A DNA stretch of 64,000 nucleotides, from contig NZ_JBHSGG010000029.1 of the NCBI RefSeq assembly GCF_042654365.1, positions 1 through 64,000 on the forward strand. The letters run 5' to 3'. Shown here in pieces: positions 15,529-25,268 of this stretch. The translations under genes and the position numbers were made by a program. Within the stretch, counting starts at the first letter, position 1, and each line of letters begins with the position of its first letter. This DNA is from Coralloluteibacterium thermophilum. GTDB lineage: Bacteria; Pseudomonadota; Gammaproteobacteria; Xanthomonadales; Xanthomonadaceae. Under the pieces are notes generated by a model that was not told the DNA's origin, did not search any database, and was given only the letters and a program-made list of their open reading frames with translations.

Positions 15529-16392
15529 TCAGGCGCGCAGCAGCTCGTTGATCGAGGTCTTGCCGCGGGTCCTGGCGTCCACCTTCTTGACGATGACGGC
15601 GCAGTAGAGCGAGTGGCTGCCGTCGGGTGCCGGCAGCGAGCCGGAGACGACCACGCTGCCCGCGGGGATGCGGCCGTAGCTGATCTCGCCGGTGGCGCGG
15701 TCGTAGATGCGCGTGGACTGCCCGAGGAAGACGCCCATGCCGATGACGCTGCCCTTCTCCACGATCACGCCCTCGACCACTTCCGAGCGCGCGCCGATGA
15801 AGCAGTCGTCTTCGATGATGGTCGGCGCGGCCTGCAGCGGCTCCAGCACGCCGCCGATCCCGGCGCCGCCGGAGATGTGGCAGTTGCGGCCGATCTGCGC
15901 GCAGGAGCCCACCGTCGCCCAGGTGTCCACCATGGTGCCGGAGCCGACCCAGGCGCCGATGTTGACGTAGGACGGCATCAGCACCGCGTCCGCGCCGATG
16001 TGCGCACCGCGTCGCACGAGCGCGCCGGGCACCACGCGCGCGCCGGCCTCGCGGAAGGCGGCCTCGTCGGCGCCGGCGAAGCGCAGCGGCACCTTGTCCC
16101 AGAAGTTCTGCGGCTCTGCCTCGACCACCTGGTTGTCGCTGATCCGGAAGTACAGCAGCACGGCCTTCTTCAGCCACTCGTTGACCACCCAGCCACCGCG
16201 GTCGGGCTGGGCGACCCGGAACACGCCCTGCTCCAGCCCCTCGATCGCCCGCTCCACCGCGGGGCGGGTCGAGCCTTCGATCTCGGCGGCGGTCAGCGCC
16301 GCGCGGCGCTCCCAGGCGCCCTCGATGACGGCCTTGAGTTCGTCGACGCCCGGCTGGGCGAGGACGGCGGGGTTGGCGGGCGTGTTGGGCAT
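15529..16392 (-). CDS. dapD: Tetrahydrodipicolinate N-succinyltransferase
   Basis: A 287-residue left-handed beta-helix acyltransferase. It transfers succinyl from succinyl-CoA to 2,3,4,5-tetrahydrodipicolinate in DAP/lysine synthesis. An N-terminal helical domain (about 1-100) is followed by hexapeptide repeats (VVPGALVRRGAHIGADAVLMPSYVNIGAWVG and onward). Typical DapD segments GSCAQIGRNCHISGGAGIGGVLEP and EDDCFIGARSEVVEGVIVEKG are intact. It lies 51 nt behind glnD and 13 nt before the Spx-like gene, with dapE further down, so two lysine-pathway steps are clustered. Confidence 0.97.
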   Translation of the reverse strand: MPNTPANPAVLAQPGVDELKAVIEGAWERRAALTAAEIEGSTRPAVERAIEGLEQGVFRVAQPDRGGWVVNEWLKKAVLLYFRISDNQVVEAEPQNFWDKVPLRFAGADEAAFREAGARVVPGALVRRGAHIGADAVLMPSYVNIGAWVGSGTMVDTWATVGSCAQIGRNCHISGGAGIGGVLEPLQAAPTIIEDDCFIGARSEVVEGVIVEKGSVIGMGVFLGQSTRIYDRATGEISYGRIPAGSVVVSGSLPAPDGSHSLYCAVIVKKVDARTRGKTSINELLRA

Positions 16393-16443
16393 CGGGTTCT
16401 CCTGCTGGTGCGGCGGCCGGGCCGCCGCTGGACGTGAAACGAA

Positions 16444-19092
16444 TCAGCTGTCGCCGGGGACGCGGGCGGCGAGCGCCTCCCGCAGCGCCTGCTGCAGCGC
16501 GGGGTCGCCGAACGCGCGATCGCGCTCGTCGGTGATCTGGAAGATGTCCTCGACGCGTTCCCCGAAGGTCGCGATGCGGGCGTCGTGGACGCGGAGCCGG
16601 TGCGCGCGCAGCACCTGGGTGACGTCGGCGAGCAGGCCGGGCCTGTCGGTGCACACCAGGCTCAGCAGCGTGCGGCCGGACGTGCGCGAGGGCGAGAACT
16701 CGATCTGCGCCGGCACCCTGAAATGCCGCAGCTGGCGCGGCGTGCTCCGCCGGGAGGGCCGCGCCTGGTCGAGCGGACGCAGCAGCGCGCCGGTGAGCGT
16801 GCGCGCGACGTCCTCGGGCGCGATCTCACGCCCTTCCGGCACCAGCACGCGGAAACCGTCGAGGCTCATGCCGTCGCGCGAGGTCAGCACGCGCGCCTGC
16901 ACGATGTTCAGGCCGAGGCGGTCCAGGGTCGCCACCAGCGCCGCGAACAGGCCGTCGCGATCGGGCGTGTGCACGAACACCTCCAGCGCGCTCGCGCGCA
17001 GGCCCTCGCCCGGGCGATGGGGACGCGCCAGGGCCAGCGGCCGGTCGCCCGGCGCCTGGATGATGCCGCGGGTCTGCCAGGCGATCTCGTCCGCGCGCCA
17101 GCGCAGGAACATCTCCTCGGGGAACTCGCTCCACACCGCCTCGACCCGCGCCGGATCGACGCCCTCGGCGTGCAGGCGCTCGCGCGCGGCCTGGCGCGTC
17201 TGCGCGATGCGCTCCTCCGCGCCGACCGGGTTCTCCAGGCCGCGCCGCAGCGCCAGCCGGGTCGAGGAGTAGAGGTCGGCCAGCAGCCGGTCCTTCCAGG
17301 CGTTCCAGAGCTTGGGGCTGGTGCCGGCGATGTCGGCCAGGGTCAGCAGGTAGAGGTAGTCGAGCCGCTCGCGGTCGGCGATCTCCGTGGCGAAGCGCGC
17401 CACCACGCCCGGATCGGAGATGTCCTGCTTCTGCGCGGTGACCGACATCAGCAGATGCTTGAGCACCAGCCAGGCGACGAGCTCGGTGTCGCCGGCGGAA
17501 AGGCCGTGCGCGCGGCAGAAGGCGCGCGCGTCGTCGGCGCCGAGTTCGGAGTGGTCGCCGCCGCGGCCCTTGGCGATGTCGTGGAAGAGCACCGCCAGCA
17601 GCAGCAGCTCGGGCGCGCGCAGCTGCGCGCGCACCTCCTGCGCGAAGGCGAAGCGCGGATCGCGCTCGGCGCGGCCGAAGCCGTCGACGTTGCGCAGCAC
17701 GGCCAGCGTGTGCTGGTCGACCGTGTAGACGTGGAAGAGGTCGTACTGCATGCGCCCCGACACCTGCCCGAACGCCGGCAGGTAGCGCCCGAGCACGCCG
17801 GTGCGCGCCATGCGCGCGAGCGTCGCGACCGCCGCAGGCCCGCGCAGCAGGGCCATGAAGGCCTCGCGCACCGCCGGCCCGGCCTCGGTGTAGGCCGGCA
17901 GGTCCGGCAGCGCCTCCGCGAGCACGCGCGCGGTGTGGCTGTGCAGACCGCGCAGCCCGGGATGCGCCGCCCACACCGCGAACAGGCGCATCACCAGCGC
18001 CGGATCGCGCGCGAGCCGGCCGGGGTCCCGGGCGACCAGATAGCCGCGCTGCGCCGCGAAGCCATCCTCCAGCGCGGTCTCCTCCGCGGGCCCCTCGAGC
18101 TGCTCCTCGAAGCGCTGCAGCAGGCGGTCGTTGAGCCGCAGCACGGTCGCCGCGCTGCGGAAGAAGGCCTGCATGAGCTGCTCGACGGCGAGGTTGTCGC
18201 GGCCGGCATCGACCAGGCCGAAGCGGGCCGCCAGCGGCTTCTGGTAGTCGAACAGCAGGCGCTCCTCGCGGCGGCCCGCGACCAGATGCAGGCCGAAGCG
18301 CAGGCGCGACAGCGCGCGCCGCTCGCGGCGCAGGGTCGCCAGTTCGTCGTTGCCCAGCCCGCCCAGCGGCACCAGGGCGCCGAGGCGCTCGACCCCGGCG
18401 ATGCGCCGCGCCATCCACAGCAGGGTCTGCAGGTCGCGCAGGCCGCCGGGACCGTCCTTGAGATTGGGTTCGAGGTTGTAGGCGGTGTCGTCGAAGCGCG
18501 CGTGCCGCGCCCGCTGCTCTTCGCGCTTGGCGAGGAAGAAGGCGCGCGGCGGCCAGATCCGGTCGGGGGCGATGGCCGCGGCGAGCGCCTCCAGGCTGCC
18601 CGGATCGCCGGCGAGCAGGCGCGTCTCCAGCAGCGCCGTGGCGACGGTCACGTCCCCGGCGGCCACCTCGGCGCACTGCGCCAGCGAACGCACCGCATGC
18701 CCCGCCGCCAGGCCGGCGTCCCAGAGCTGGGCGAAGAAGCGCGCCAGCCCCGCCTCGCAGGCCTGCTGGCTGCCGCCGTCGGCGAGGACCAGCAGGTCGA
18801 CGTCGGAGTGCGGGAAGAGCTCGCCGCGGCCGTAGCCGCCGGTCGCCAGCAGGTGTACCGGAGCCTGCGCCGGAATGCAGCGCAGCCAGGCGGATCGCAC
18901 CACGCTGTCGACCGCCTCGGCGCGCGCGGCCAGCAGGGCGTCGATGTCCTCGCGTGCCTCGAAGCGCGCGACGAGGGTCGCGTCCGCCCCGGCCAGCAGG
19001 GCCCGCGCGGCCTCGCGCCAGGCGCCGTCGTCGTCGAGGGCCGCCAGCCGCGCGGCCTCGCCATCGGCCGCGGCGGCAGGCGCGGCGGTCAC
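16444..19092 (-). CDS. glnD: [Protein-PII] uridylyltransferase/uridylyl-removing enzyme
   Basis: An 882-residue nitrogen sensor that adds UMP to, or removes it from, PII proteins according to glutamine level. Domains in order: nucleotidyltransferase with GGYGRGELFPHSDVD (near residue 80), a linker, an HD hydrolase domain with LFHDIAKGRGGDHS (near 500), and two C-terminal ACT domains (EVFVHTPDRDGLFAAL and SLVCTDRPGLLADVTQVLR). The GTG at 19092 is chosen because it overlaps the map stop as GTGA, giving translational coupling, and yields the usual family length. Longer upstream frames run through map out of register. Confidence 0.96.
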   Translation of the reverse strand: MTAAPAAAADGEAARLAALDDDGAWREAARALLAGADATLVARFEAREDIDALLAARAEAVDSVVRSAWLRCIPAQAPVHLLATGGYGRGELFPHSDVDLLVLADGGSQQACEAGLARFFAQLWDAGLAAGHAVRSLAQCAEVAAGDVTVATALLETRLLAGDPGSLEALAAAIAPDRIWPPRAFFLAKREEQRARHARFDDTAYNLEPNLKDGPGGLRDLQTLLWMARRIAGVERLGALVPLGGLGNDELATLRRERRALSRLRFGLHLVAGRREERLLFDYQKPLAARFGLVDAGRDNLAVEQLMQAFFRSAATVLRLNDRLLQRFEEQLEGPAEETALEDGFAAQRGYLVARDPGRLARDPALVMRLFAVWAAHPGLRGLHSHTARVLAEALPDLPAYTEAGPAVREAFMALLRGPAAVATLARMARTGVLGRYLPAFGQVSGRMQYDLFHVYTVDQHTLAVLRNVDGFGRAERDPRFAFAQEVRAQLRAPELLLLAVLFHDIAKGRGGDHSELGADDARAFCRAHGLSAGDTELVAWLVLKHLLMSVTAQKQDISDPGVVARFATEIADRERLDYLYLLTLADIAGTSPKLWNAWKDRLLADLYSSTRLALRRGLENPVGAEERIAQTRQAARERLHAEGVDPARVEAVWSEFPEEMFLRWRADEIAWQTRGIIQAPGDRPLALARPHRPGEGLRASALEVFVHTPDRDGLFAALVATLDRLGLNIVQARVLTSRDGMSLDGFRVLVPEGREIAPEDVARTLTGALLRPLDQARPSRRSTPRQLRHFRVPAQIEFSPSRTSGRTLLSLVCTDRPGLLADVTQVLRAHRLRVHDARIATFGERVEDIFQITDERDRAFGDPALQQALREALAARVPGDS

Positions 19093-19865
19093 AGGCGGCC
19101 GGGATGCCCGGCGCCGAGGGTGAGCACCTCGACCCCGTCCTCGGTCACAACGACCGTGTGCTCCCACTGCGCCGAGAGCTTGCGGTCCTTGGTGACCACC
19201 GTCCAGCCGTCGGGCAGCACGCGCGTGAAGCGGGTGCCCTCGTTGATCATCGGCTCGATGGTGAAGGTCATGCCCGGCTTCAGCTCCAGCCCGGTACCGG
19301 GGCGGCCGTAGTGAACGACCTGGGGTTCGTCGTGGTAGACCTTGCCGATGCCGTGCCCGCAGTACTCGCGCACCACGGAGAAGCGCTCGCTCTCGGCGTA
19401 GCTCTGGATGGCGTGCCCCACGTCGCCGAGGGTGGCGCCCGGGCGCACGGCGCGGATGCCGCGCCACATGGCCTCGTAGGTGACCTCGACCAGGCGCCGC
19501 GCCATGACCGACGGCTCGCCCACGTAGTACATGCGCGAGGTGTCCCCGTGCCAGCCGTCCTTGATGACGGTGACGTCGATGTTGAGGATGTCGCCGTCGC
19601 GCAGGACCTTGGACTCGCTCGGGATCCCGTGGCAGATCACGTTGTTGACCGACGTGCACAGGGTCTTGGTGTAGCCCTTGTAGCCGACGTTGGCGGGAAT
19701 CGCGCCCTGCACGTTCACGATGTGGTCGTGGCAGATGCGGTCCAGTTCCTCGGTGGTCACGCCGGGGCGTACGTGTTCGCCGATCATGTCGAGCACCTCG
19801 GCGGCCAGGCGGCCGGCGACGCGCATCTTTTCGATGTCGGCGGGAGATTTCAGGGTGATGGCCAT
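19089..19865 (-). CDS. map: Methionine aminopeptidase, type I
   Basis: A 258-residue enzyme that removes the initiator methionine. Metal ligands are visible in family order: the Asp of ILNIDVTVIKDGWHGDTSRM (two Asp), the His of EYCGHGIGKVYHDEP, the Glu of FTIEPMI and the Glu of QWEHTVVVTEDG. It is divergent from rpsB, the standard arrangement in gammaproteobacteria. A -10 box stands so close to the ATG that the mRNA may be nearly leaderless. It overlaps glnD by 4 nt. Confidence 0.97.
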   Translation of the reverse strand: MAITLKSPADIEKMRVAGRLAAEVLDMIGEHVRPGVTTEELDRICHDHIVNVQGAIPANVGYKGYTKTLCTSVNNVICHGIPSESKVLRDGDILNIDVTVIKDGWHGDTSRMYYVGEPSVMARRLVEVTYEAMWRGIRAVRPGATLGDVGHAIQSYAESERFSVVREYCGHGIGKVYHDEPQVVHYGRPGTGLELKPGMTFTIEPMINEGTRFTRVLPDGWTVVTKDRKLSAQWEHTVVVTEDGVEVLTLGAGHPGRL

Positions 19866-19873
19866 GGCGCGGG

Positions 19874-19879
19874 ATTATC
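19874..19879 (-). promoter_or_regulatory. -10 box for map
   Basis: On the minus strand, GATAAT ends 8 nt before the map ATG. Transcription would start about at the ATG, so the message would have little or no leader. No good -35 is visible. Confidence 0.45.
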
Positions 19880-19885
19880 CATGAG

Positions 19886-19914
19886 TTGCAGGCACTTGGG
19901 CCAGTAGCTATCAT
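19886..19914 (+). promoter_or_regulatory. Promoter of rpsB-tsf
   Basis: TTGCAG (19886-19891), 17-nt spacer, TATCAT (19909-19914). Spacing is optimal and both boxes are close to consensus. The predicted start is near 19921, giving an rpsB leader of about 195 nt. Confidence 0.65.
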
Positions 19915-19920
19915 CCGGCG

Positions 19921-20115
19921 GCTTTGCTTCGCGCCCATCGCGCGCAGCGGACGCCCACGCCGGGCGACACCGGCGAATCCACACCTGCGGCAACAGCCCG
20001 TACCGGGGTGCCCCTTCCGAGGGGTTCGGACACGGACGCCGCAGGGAGGCCCAACCCCGGAGCCCCTTCCCCGCCCTCTGCCGGCGGCCGGCTCCCCATC
20101 GCGAGAATCGACACC
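19921..20115 (+). promoter_or_regulatory. Long rpsB 5' leader
   Basis: About 195 nt lie between the predicted start site and the rpsB ATG with no convincing gene. It contains hairpin-forming segments, for example CCGGGGTGCCCCTTCCGAGG around 20005-20024. In E. coli the rpsB leader is the site of autogenous repression by S2; the same role is inferred here from position and length only. Confidence 0.4.
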
Positions 20116-20919
<804 letters not shown>

Positions 20920-21003
20920 CGCCGGTGCAGGATGCCGCGGGCAGCATGTCCGCGGCGCCTGCCGCCCCGCCTTTCATCCGTCGTGCGCCGCAGCGCACGC
21001 CCG

Positions 21004-21031
21004 GCACGACGCCCCGCGCGGGGCGCCGTGC
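21004..21031. other. Strong hairpin between rpsB and tsf
   Basis: GCACG-A-CGCCCC, loop GCGC, GGGGCG-C-CGTGC: 11 paired bases with one A-C mismatch, ending 29 nt before the tsf ATG. No T-tract follows, so it is not a classical terminator. It may be an attenuator or processing site that lowers tsf relative to rpsB expression. Confidence 0.5.
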
Positions 21032-21060
21032 GAAGAATCATCCAGACATCGAGGTAATCC

Positions 21061-21936
21061 ATGGAAATCACTGCCAGCCTGGTCAAGGAACTGCGCGAGC
21101 GTTCCGGCGCCGGCATGATGGAATGCAAGAAGGCCCTCACCGAGAACGGCGGTGACATCGAGGCCGCGATGGAGCACCTGCGCAAGACCGGCCTCGCCAA
21201 GGCCGACAAGAAGGCCGGCCGCGTGGCCGCCGAGGGCCTCGTGGTCCTGGCGCAGGACGGCGGCAAGGCCGTGCTGGTCGAGATCAACTCCGAGACCGAC
21301 TTCGTCGCCAAGGACGAGAACTTCGTCACCTTCGCGCGCGCCGTCGCCGAGGCCGCCCTGAAGAGCGGCGCCGCCGACGCCGAGGCGCTCAAGAGCGTCG
21401 CCCTGGCCGACGGCACCGTCGAGGAGAGCCGCTCCGCCCTGGTGGCGAAGGTCGGCGAGAACGTGCAGGTCCGTCGCCTGGTCCGCGTCGACAGCGCCGA
21501 CACCGTCGGCGCCTACGTGCACGGCGGCCGCATCGGCGTGCTGGTCGAGCTCAAGGGCGGCGACGCCGAGATCGCCCGCGGCGTGGCCATGCACGTGGCC
21601 GCGATGAACCCCGCCTACGCGCGCCCCGAGGACGTGCCGGCCGAGTTCCTGGCGAAGGAGAAGGAGATCGCGCTCGGGCAGATGACCGACAAGGACCGCG
21701 CCAAGCCGGCCGAGATCCTGGAGAAGATCATCTCCGGCAAGGTCAACAAGATCGTCTCCGAGATCACCCTCACCGGCCAGGCCTACGCGCTCGACACCGA
21801 CGTCACCGTCGGCGAGGCGCTGCGCAAGGCCGGCGCCGAGATCGTCGGCTTCAATCGCCTGGCCGTCGGCGAGGGCATCGAGAAGCAGCAGGACGACTTC
21901 GCCGCCGAGGTGATGAAGCAGGCCGGCCTCGCCTGA
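21061..21936 (+). CDS. tsf: Elongation factor Ts
   Basis: A 291-residue guanine-nucleotide exchange factor for EF-Tu. The N-terminal segment VKELRERSGAGMMECKKAL is followed by the core NSETDFVAKDENF, which contains the T-D-F-V motif contacting EF-Tu. The C-terminal part holds the expected helical regions. The context rpsB-tsf is universal. A well-formed rho-independent terminator follows, so pyrH downstream is not simply the next gene of the same operon. Confidence 0.98.
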   Translation: MEITASLVKELRERSGAGMMECKKALTENGGDIEAAMEHLRKTGLAKADKKAGRVAAEGLVVLAQDGGKAVLVEINSETDFVAKDENFVTFARAVAEAALKSGAADAEALKSVALADGTVEESRSALVAKVGENVQVRRLVRVDSADTVGAYVHGGRIGVLVELKGGDAEIARGVAMHVAAMNPAYARPEDVPAEFLAKEKEIALGQMTDKDRAKPAEILEKIISGKVNKIVSEITLTGQAYALDTDVTVGEALRKAGAEIVGFNRLAVGEGIEKQQDDFAAEVMKQAGLA

Positions 21937-21960
21937 GGCCGCGCTCCAGCGCCTCCTGCA

Positions 21961-21996
21961 ACGAAACGGCCGCGGACTTCCGCGGCCGTTTCGTTT
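21961..21996 (+). terminator. Rho-independent terminator behind tsf
   Basis: ACGAAACGGCCGCGG and its reverse complement CCGCGGCCGTTTCGT form a stem of about 15 bp with a 4-nt loop. TTTC follows, and the stem base itself supplies A/T pairs (GAAA/TTTC). It lies 24 nt behind the tsf stop. Confidence 0.85.
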
Positions 21997-22104
21997 CTGC
22001 GACGCTTCGCAGGCGCCGCGCCCGGGGGACTCGAGGGCGCGGGTGCCACCGCCGATATCGCCGAGGGGACTCCGCGCCCCGCCCTGACCTTGCCGGGACC
22101 ATCG

Positions 22105-23610
22105 ATGCATCCTGAGCTTGCAGCACGCCTGCTGCACACGCGCAACCTGCCGACGCCGTCCGGCGTGGCCCTGCGCGTGGTGGCCCTCGCCGAGGATCCC
22201 AACGTCGAGCTTGCCGACGTGGCGAACCTGCTGCTGCGGGATCCCGCCCTGGCGGCCAAGATCATGCGGACCGCCAACTCCCCGCTCTACGCGACGCAGC
22301 GCCGCGTCGAGAACCTGCGCCAGGCGCTCACCCTGCTCGGCCTCAACGGCGCGCTGACCCTCGCGCTCGGCTTCCTGCTCAGCAGGACGCTGCATCGGCC
22401 GGGCCCGCCCATGGCGCCCGACCTCGTCCGGATCTGGCAGCGCGCCGCGCTGTGCGCGACGATCTGCCGCGTGCTCGCCACCCACCTGCGCATGCCGCGC
22501 GGCGAGGAGCTGATGCTCGCCGGCCTGATGCGCGACATCGGCGCGCTCGCCCTCGCACACCTCGAACCCGTCCTGTATGCCGAGGTCTGCCGCCAGGCGC
22601 GCGACGAGGCGGAACTCCAGGCGCTCGAACGCGCGCGTTTCGGCGCCGACCGGGCCGAGGTGGGCCGCGCCATCGCCCGGCACTGGAGACTTCCCGACTA
22701 CCTGGTCCTTGCCATCGAGGAGAGTCGCAACCTGCCTTGCAGCGAGCGGTTCGTGACCTGCGTCGCGGTCGCCGCGGTGGTCGCCGAGGCCTGGCTGGCC
22801 GAGGACGCGGTCGCCGCGCGCCGTCGCGCCGGCGACGCACTGCGCGAGCACCTGGGCATCGAGCGCGGCGGCTTCGCCGAGATCCTCGCCCAGGTCAGCG
22901 AGGCCTACCCCGAGATCAGCGCGCTGTTCGAGCTCGAACGCACCCCCGCCGACCCGGAACGCATCGAGAGCCTGCTGGAGTACGCGCGCGAGCTGATGGT
23001 GCTGCGCAACCTCAGCCAGCTCAACGAGTCGCACCGGCGCGCCCAGGACGCCGAGCGGCTCGTCGAGCGCGCCCGCGCCGCCGAGGAGCAGGCGCGACGC
23101 GACCCGCTGACCGGCACCTACAACCGCATGCGCCTGGAGGAGGTCCTGCAGAAGGAGTTCGACTCCGCCGCGCGCTACGACTGGCCGCTGAGCATCGCCT
23201 TCCTCGACCTCGACGACTTCAAGCTCGTCAACGACCGCTACGGGCATCTCGTCGGCGACGAGGTCCTGCGCAACTTCGCCCGGCTGGTGACCCGCACCCT
23301 GCGGACCTCGGACATCGTCGCCCGCTACGGCGGCGAGGAATTCCTGCTGGTGCTGCCCGGGACCACGGCGGAGGCGGCCTCGGCGGTGCTGAACCGGCTG
23401 CTGGAGATCGTGGCGCGCACGCCGATGGCCGAGGCGGCCGGCGAAGTGATCCACGTCACCACCTCGGCCGGGCTCGCGACCCAGGGCGGCACCGACCAGC
23501 ACGCCAGCGTGCAGGACCTGCTGCGGGCGGCCGACGAGGCCCTGTACGCGGCCAAGCGGAGCGGCCGCAACCGCGTGCTCGGCGAGCAGCCGGACGCCTC
23601 CCGCGCCTGA
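22105..23610 (+). CDS. HDOD-GGDEF protein (putative diguanylate cyclase)
   Basis: A 501-residue signalling protein. The N-terminal half (about 10-210) is an HDOD domain (LPTPSGVALRVVALAED, LLRDPALAAKIMRTANSPLY). A coiled-coil linker (about 290-335) leads to a C-terminal GGDEF domain. The active site is GGEEF at 409-413 and the inhibitory I-site RTSD at 400-403 is intact, so it probably makes cyclic di-GMP under product feedback. The ATG at 22105 is preferred over the TTG at 22090. It is inserted between tsf and pyrH, which adjoin in E. coli, after a terminator and with its own transcription implied. Confidence 0.9.
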   Translation: MHPELAARLLHTRNLPTPSGVALRVVALAEDPNVELADVANLLLRDPALAAKIMRTANSPLYATQRRVENLRQALTLLGLNGALTLALGFLLSRTLHRPGPPMAPDLVRIWQRAALCATICRVLATHLRMPRGEELMLAGLMRDIGALALAHLEPVLYAEVCRQARDEAELQALERARFGADRAEVGRAIARHWRLPDYLVLAIEESRNLPCSERFVTCVAVAAVVAEAWLAEDAVAARRRAGDALREHLGIERGGFAEILAQVSEAYPEISALFELERTPADPERIESLLEYARELMVLRNLSQLNESHRRAQDAERLVERARAAEEQARRDPLTGTYNRMRLEEVLQKEFDSAARYDWPLSIAFLDLDDFKLVNDRYGHLVGDEVLRNFARLVTRTLRTSDIVARYGGEEFLLVLPGTTAEAASAVLNRLLEIVARTPMAEAAGEVIHVTTSAGLATQGGTDQHASVQDLLRAADEALYAAKRSGRNRVLGEQPDASRA

Positions 23611-23673
23611 GCGCGGACACTTCGCCGGCCACCCGCGACCGCGCCGACGGCGCCGCTCGGCGGCCGCAGCGGC

Positions 23674-23679
23674 TACAAT
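23674..23679 (+). promoter_or_regulatory. -10 box upstream of pyrH
   Basis: TACAAT in the context GCGGC-box-TCGCCG, 109 nt before the pyrH GTG. It shares the flanking GGC/GCC pattern with other boxes in the window. No convincing -35. Confidence 0.45.
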
Positions 23680-23788
23680 TCGCCGCTGGCCGGCGCCGGG
23701 TCGATCCGACCCGCGCGCACGCCGGCCCTCTTCCCGCCTTCCCGGCTGCGCCGCATGCGCAGCCCGCCGCCTGCCCGGAGCAATCGCC

Positions 23789-24517
23789 GTGACCGACAAA
23801 CCCATCAAGTACCGCCGCATCCTGCTCAAGCTGTCCGGCGAGGCGCTGATGGGACGCATGGACTACGGCATCGACCCGGAGGTCATCGGCCGCCTCGCCA
23901 ACGAGATCCTGGACGTGCAGAAGGCCGGCGTGCAGGTCGGCGTGGTCATCGGCGGCGGCAACATCTTCCGCGGCGCTGGCCTCGCCGAGGCCGGGATGGA
24001 CCGCGTCACCGGCGACCACATGGGCATGCTGGCCACGGTCATCAACGCGCTGGCCATGCAGGACGCGCTGGAGAAGCTCGGCGCCCAGGTGCGCACCACC
24101 AGCGCCATCAAGATCAACGAGGTCTGCGAGGACTTCATCCGCCGCCGCGTCGTGCGCCACCTCGAGAAGGGCCGGGTGGTCCTGTTCGCCGCGGGCACCG
24201 GCAACCCCTTCTTCACCACCGACTCGGCCGCCGCGCTGCGCGCGGTCGAGATCGGCGCGGACCTGCTTCTGAAGGCCACCAAGGTCGACGGCGTCTACGA
24301 CGCCGACCCGAAGAAGAAGAAGGACGCACGACGCTACGAGAAGCTCTCCTACGACGAGGTCATCGCGCGCAACCTGCAGGTGATGGACACCGCCGCCATC
24401 GCGCTGTGCCGCGACTACGGGATGCCGCTGCGCATCTACGACATGACCCGCCCGGGCGACCTCATGCGCATCCTCAAGGGCCAGGCCATCGGCACCCTGG
24501 TGCACGCCGCGGCCTGA
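23789..24517 (+). CDS. pyrH: UMP kinase
   Basis: A 242-residue bacterial UMP kinase that makes UDP from UMP and ATP. It has the amino-acid-kinase fold segments RILLKLSGEALMG, VVIGGGNIFRG, GTGNPFFTTDSAAALRA and DGVYDADPKK. The GTG start at 23789 follows GGAG 8 nt upstream. It stands just before frr, as in most bacteria. Confidence 0.97.
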   Translation: MTDKPIKYRRILLKLSGEALMGRMDYGIDPEVIGRLANEILDVQKAGVQVGVVIGGGNIFRGAGLAEAGMDRVTGDHMGMLATVINALAMQDALEKLGAQVRTTSAIKINEVCEDFIRRRVVRHLEKGRVVLFAAGTGNPFFTTDSAAALRAVEIGADLLLKATKVDGVYDADPKKKKDARRYEKLSYDEVIARNLQVMDTAAIALCRDYGMPLRIYDMTRPGDLMRILKGQAIGTLVHAAA

Positions 24518-24567
24518 GCCGTCCCCGCCCCGCCCGTCCGCCTGCGGCGGGACCGGCGGGAGCGGCC

Positions 24568-24573
24568 TATAAT
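24568..24573 (+). promoter_or_regulatory. -10 box for frr
   Basis: A perfect TATAAT in the context CGGCC-box-CGCC, 40 nt before the frr ATG. No clear -35 hexamer 16-18 nt upstream (very GC-rich). Confidence 0.6.
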
Positions 24574-24613
24574 CGCCTGCTGACTTTTCCACCTTCCCGA
24601 CGCGGAGTGCACG

Positions 24614-25171
24614 ATGCTCGACGACATCAAGAAAGACGCCAGCCAGCGCATGACCAAGAGCGTCGAGGCGCTGCAGCACGAGCTGACCAAGCTGCGCACC
24701 GGTCGCGCCACCAGCGCCCTGGTCGACCACCTCAAGGTGAACTACTACGGCTCCGAGGTGCCGCTGTCCCAGGTCGCCAACGTCTCGGTGAGCGACGCCC
24801 GCTCGCTCACGATCACGCCGTGGGAGAAGCCCATGGTCGCGGCGGTCGAGAAGGCGATCCTCGCCTCCGACCTCGGCCTCACCCCGAACACGGCCGGCAC
24901 CACGATCCGCATCAACATCCCGCCGCTCACCGAGGAGCGCCGCCGCGAGCTCGGCAAGCGCGTCGCCGCCGACGGCGAGGACGCCAAGGTCGCGGTGCGC
25001 AACATCCGCCGCGACGCCATCCAGCAGGGCAAGGACCTGCTGAAGGACAAGGCGATCACCGAGGACGACCAGCGCCGCTTCGAAGAAGAGGTGCAGAAGC
25101 TGACCGACCGCTACGTCAAGGAGATCGACGAAGTGGTCAAGACCAAGGAGCAGGAGCTCCTCGCGATGTGA
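24614..25171 (+). CDS. frr: Ribosome recycling factor
   Basis: A 185-residue factor that, with EF-G, splits post-termination ribosomes. Full family length with KLRTGRATSALVDHLKVNYYG near the start, the PLSQVANVSVSDARSLTITPW strand region, and the C-terminal RRFEEEVQKLTDRYVKEIDE helix. GGAG precedes the ATG. It lies between pyrH and uppS. Confidence 0.98.
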   Translation: MLDDIKKDASQRMTKSVEALQHELTKLRTGRATSALVDHLKVNYYGSEVPLSQVANVSVSDARSLTITPWEKPMVAAVEKAILASDLGLTPNTAGTTIRINIPPLTEERRRELGKRVAADGEDAKVAVRNIRRDAIQQGKDLLKDKAITEDDQRRFEEEVQKLTDRYVKEIDEVVKTKEQELLAM

Positions 25172-25268
25172 TCCGGCCGCGCCGCCCCCGGGGGCGGCGC
25201 CCGCCCCTCTCCGTCCGCCGGAACCGGTCGCCACCGGCGAGGCCCGCCGCGCTACCCGCCGCTCCGGA

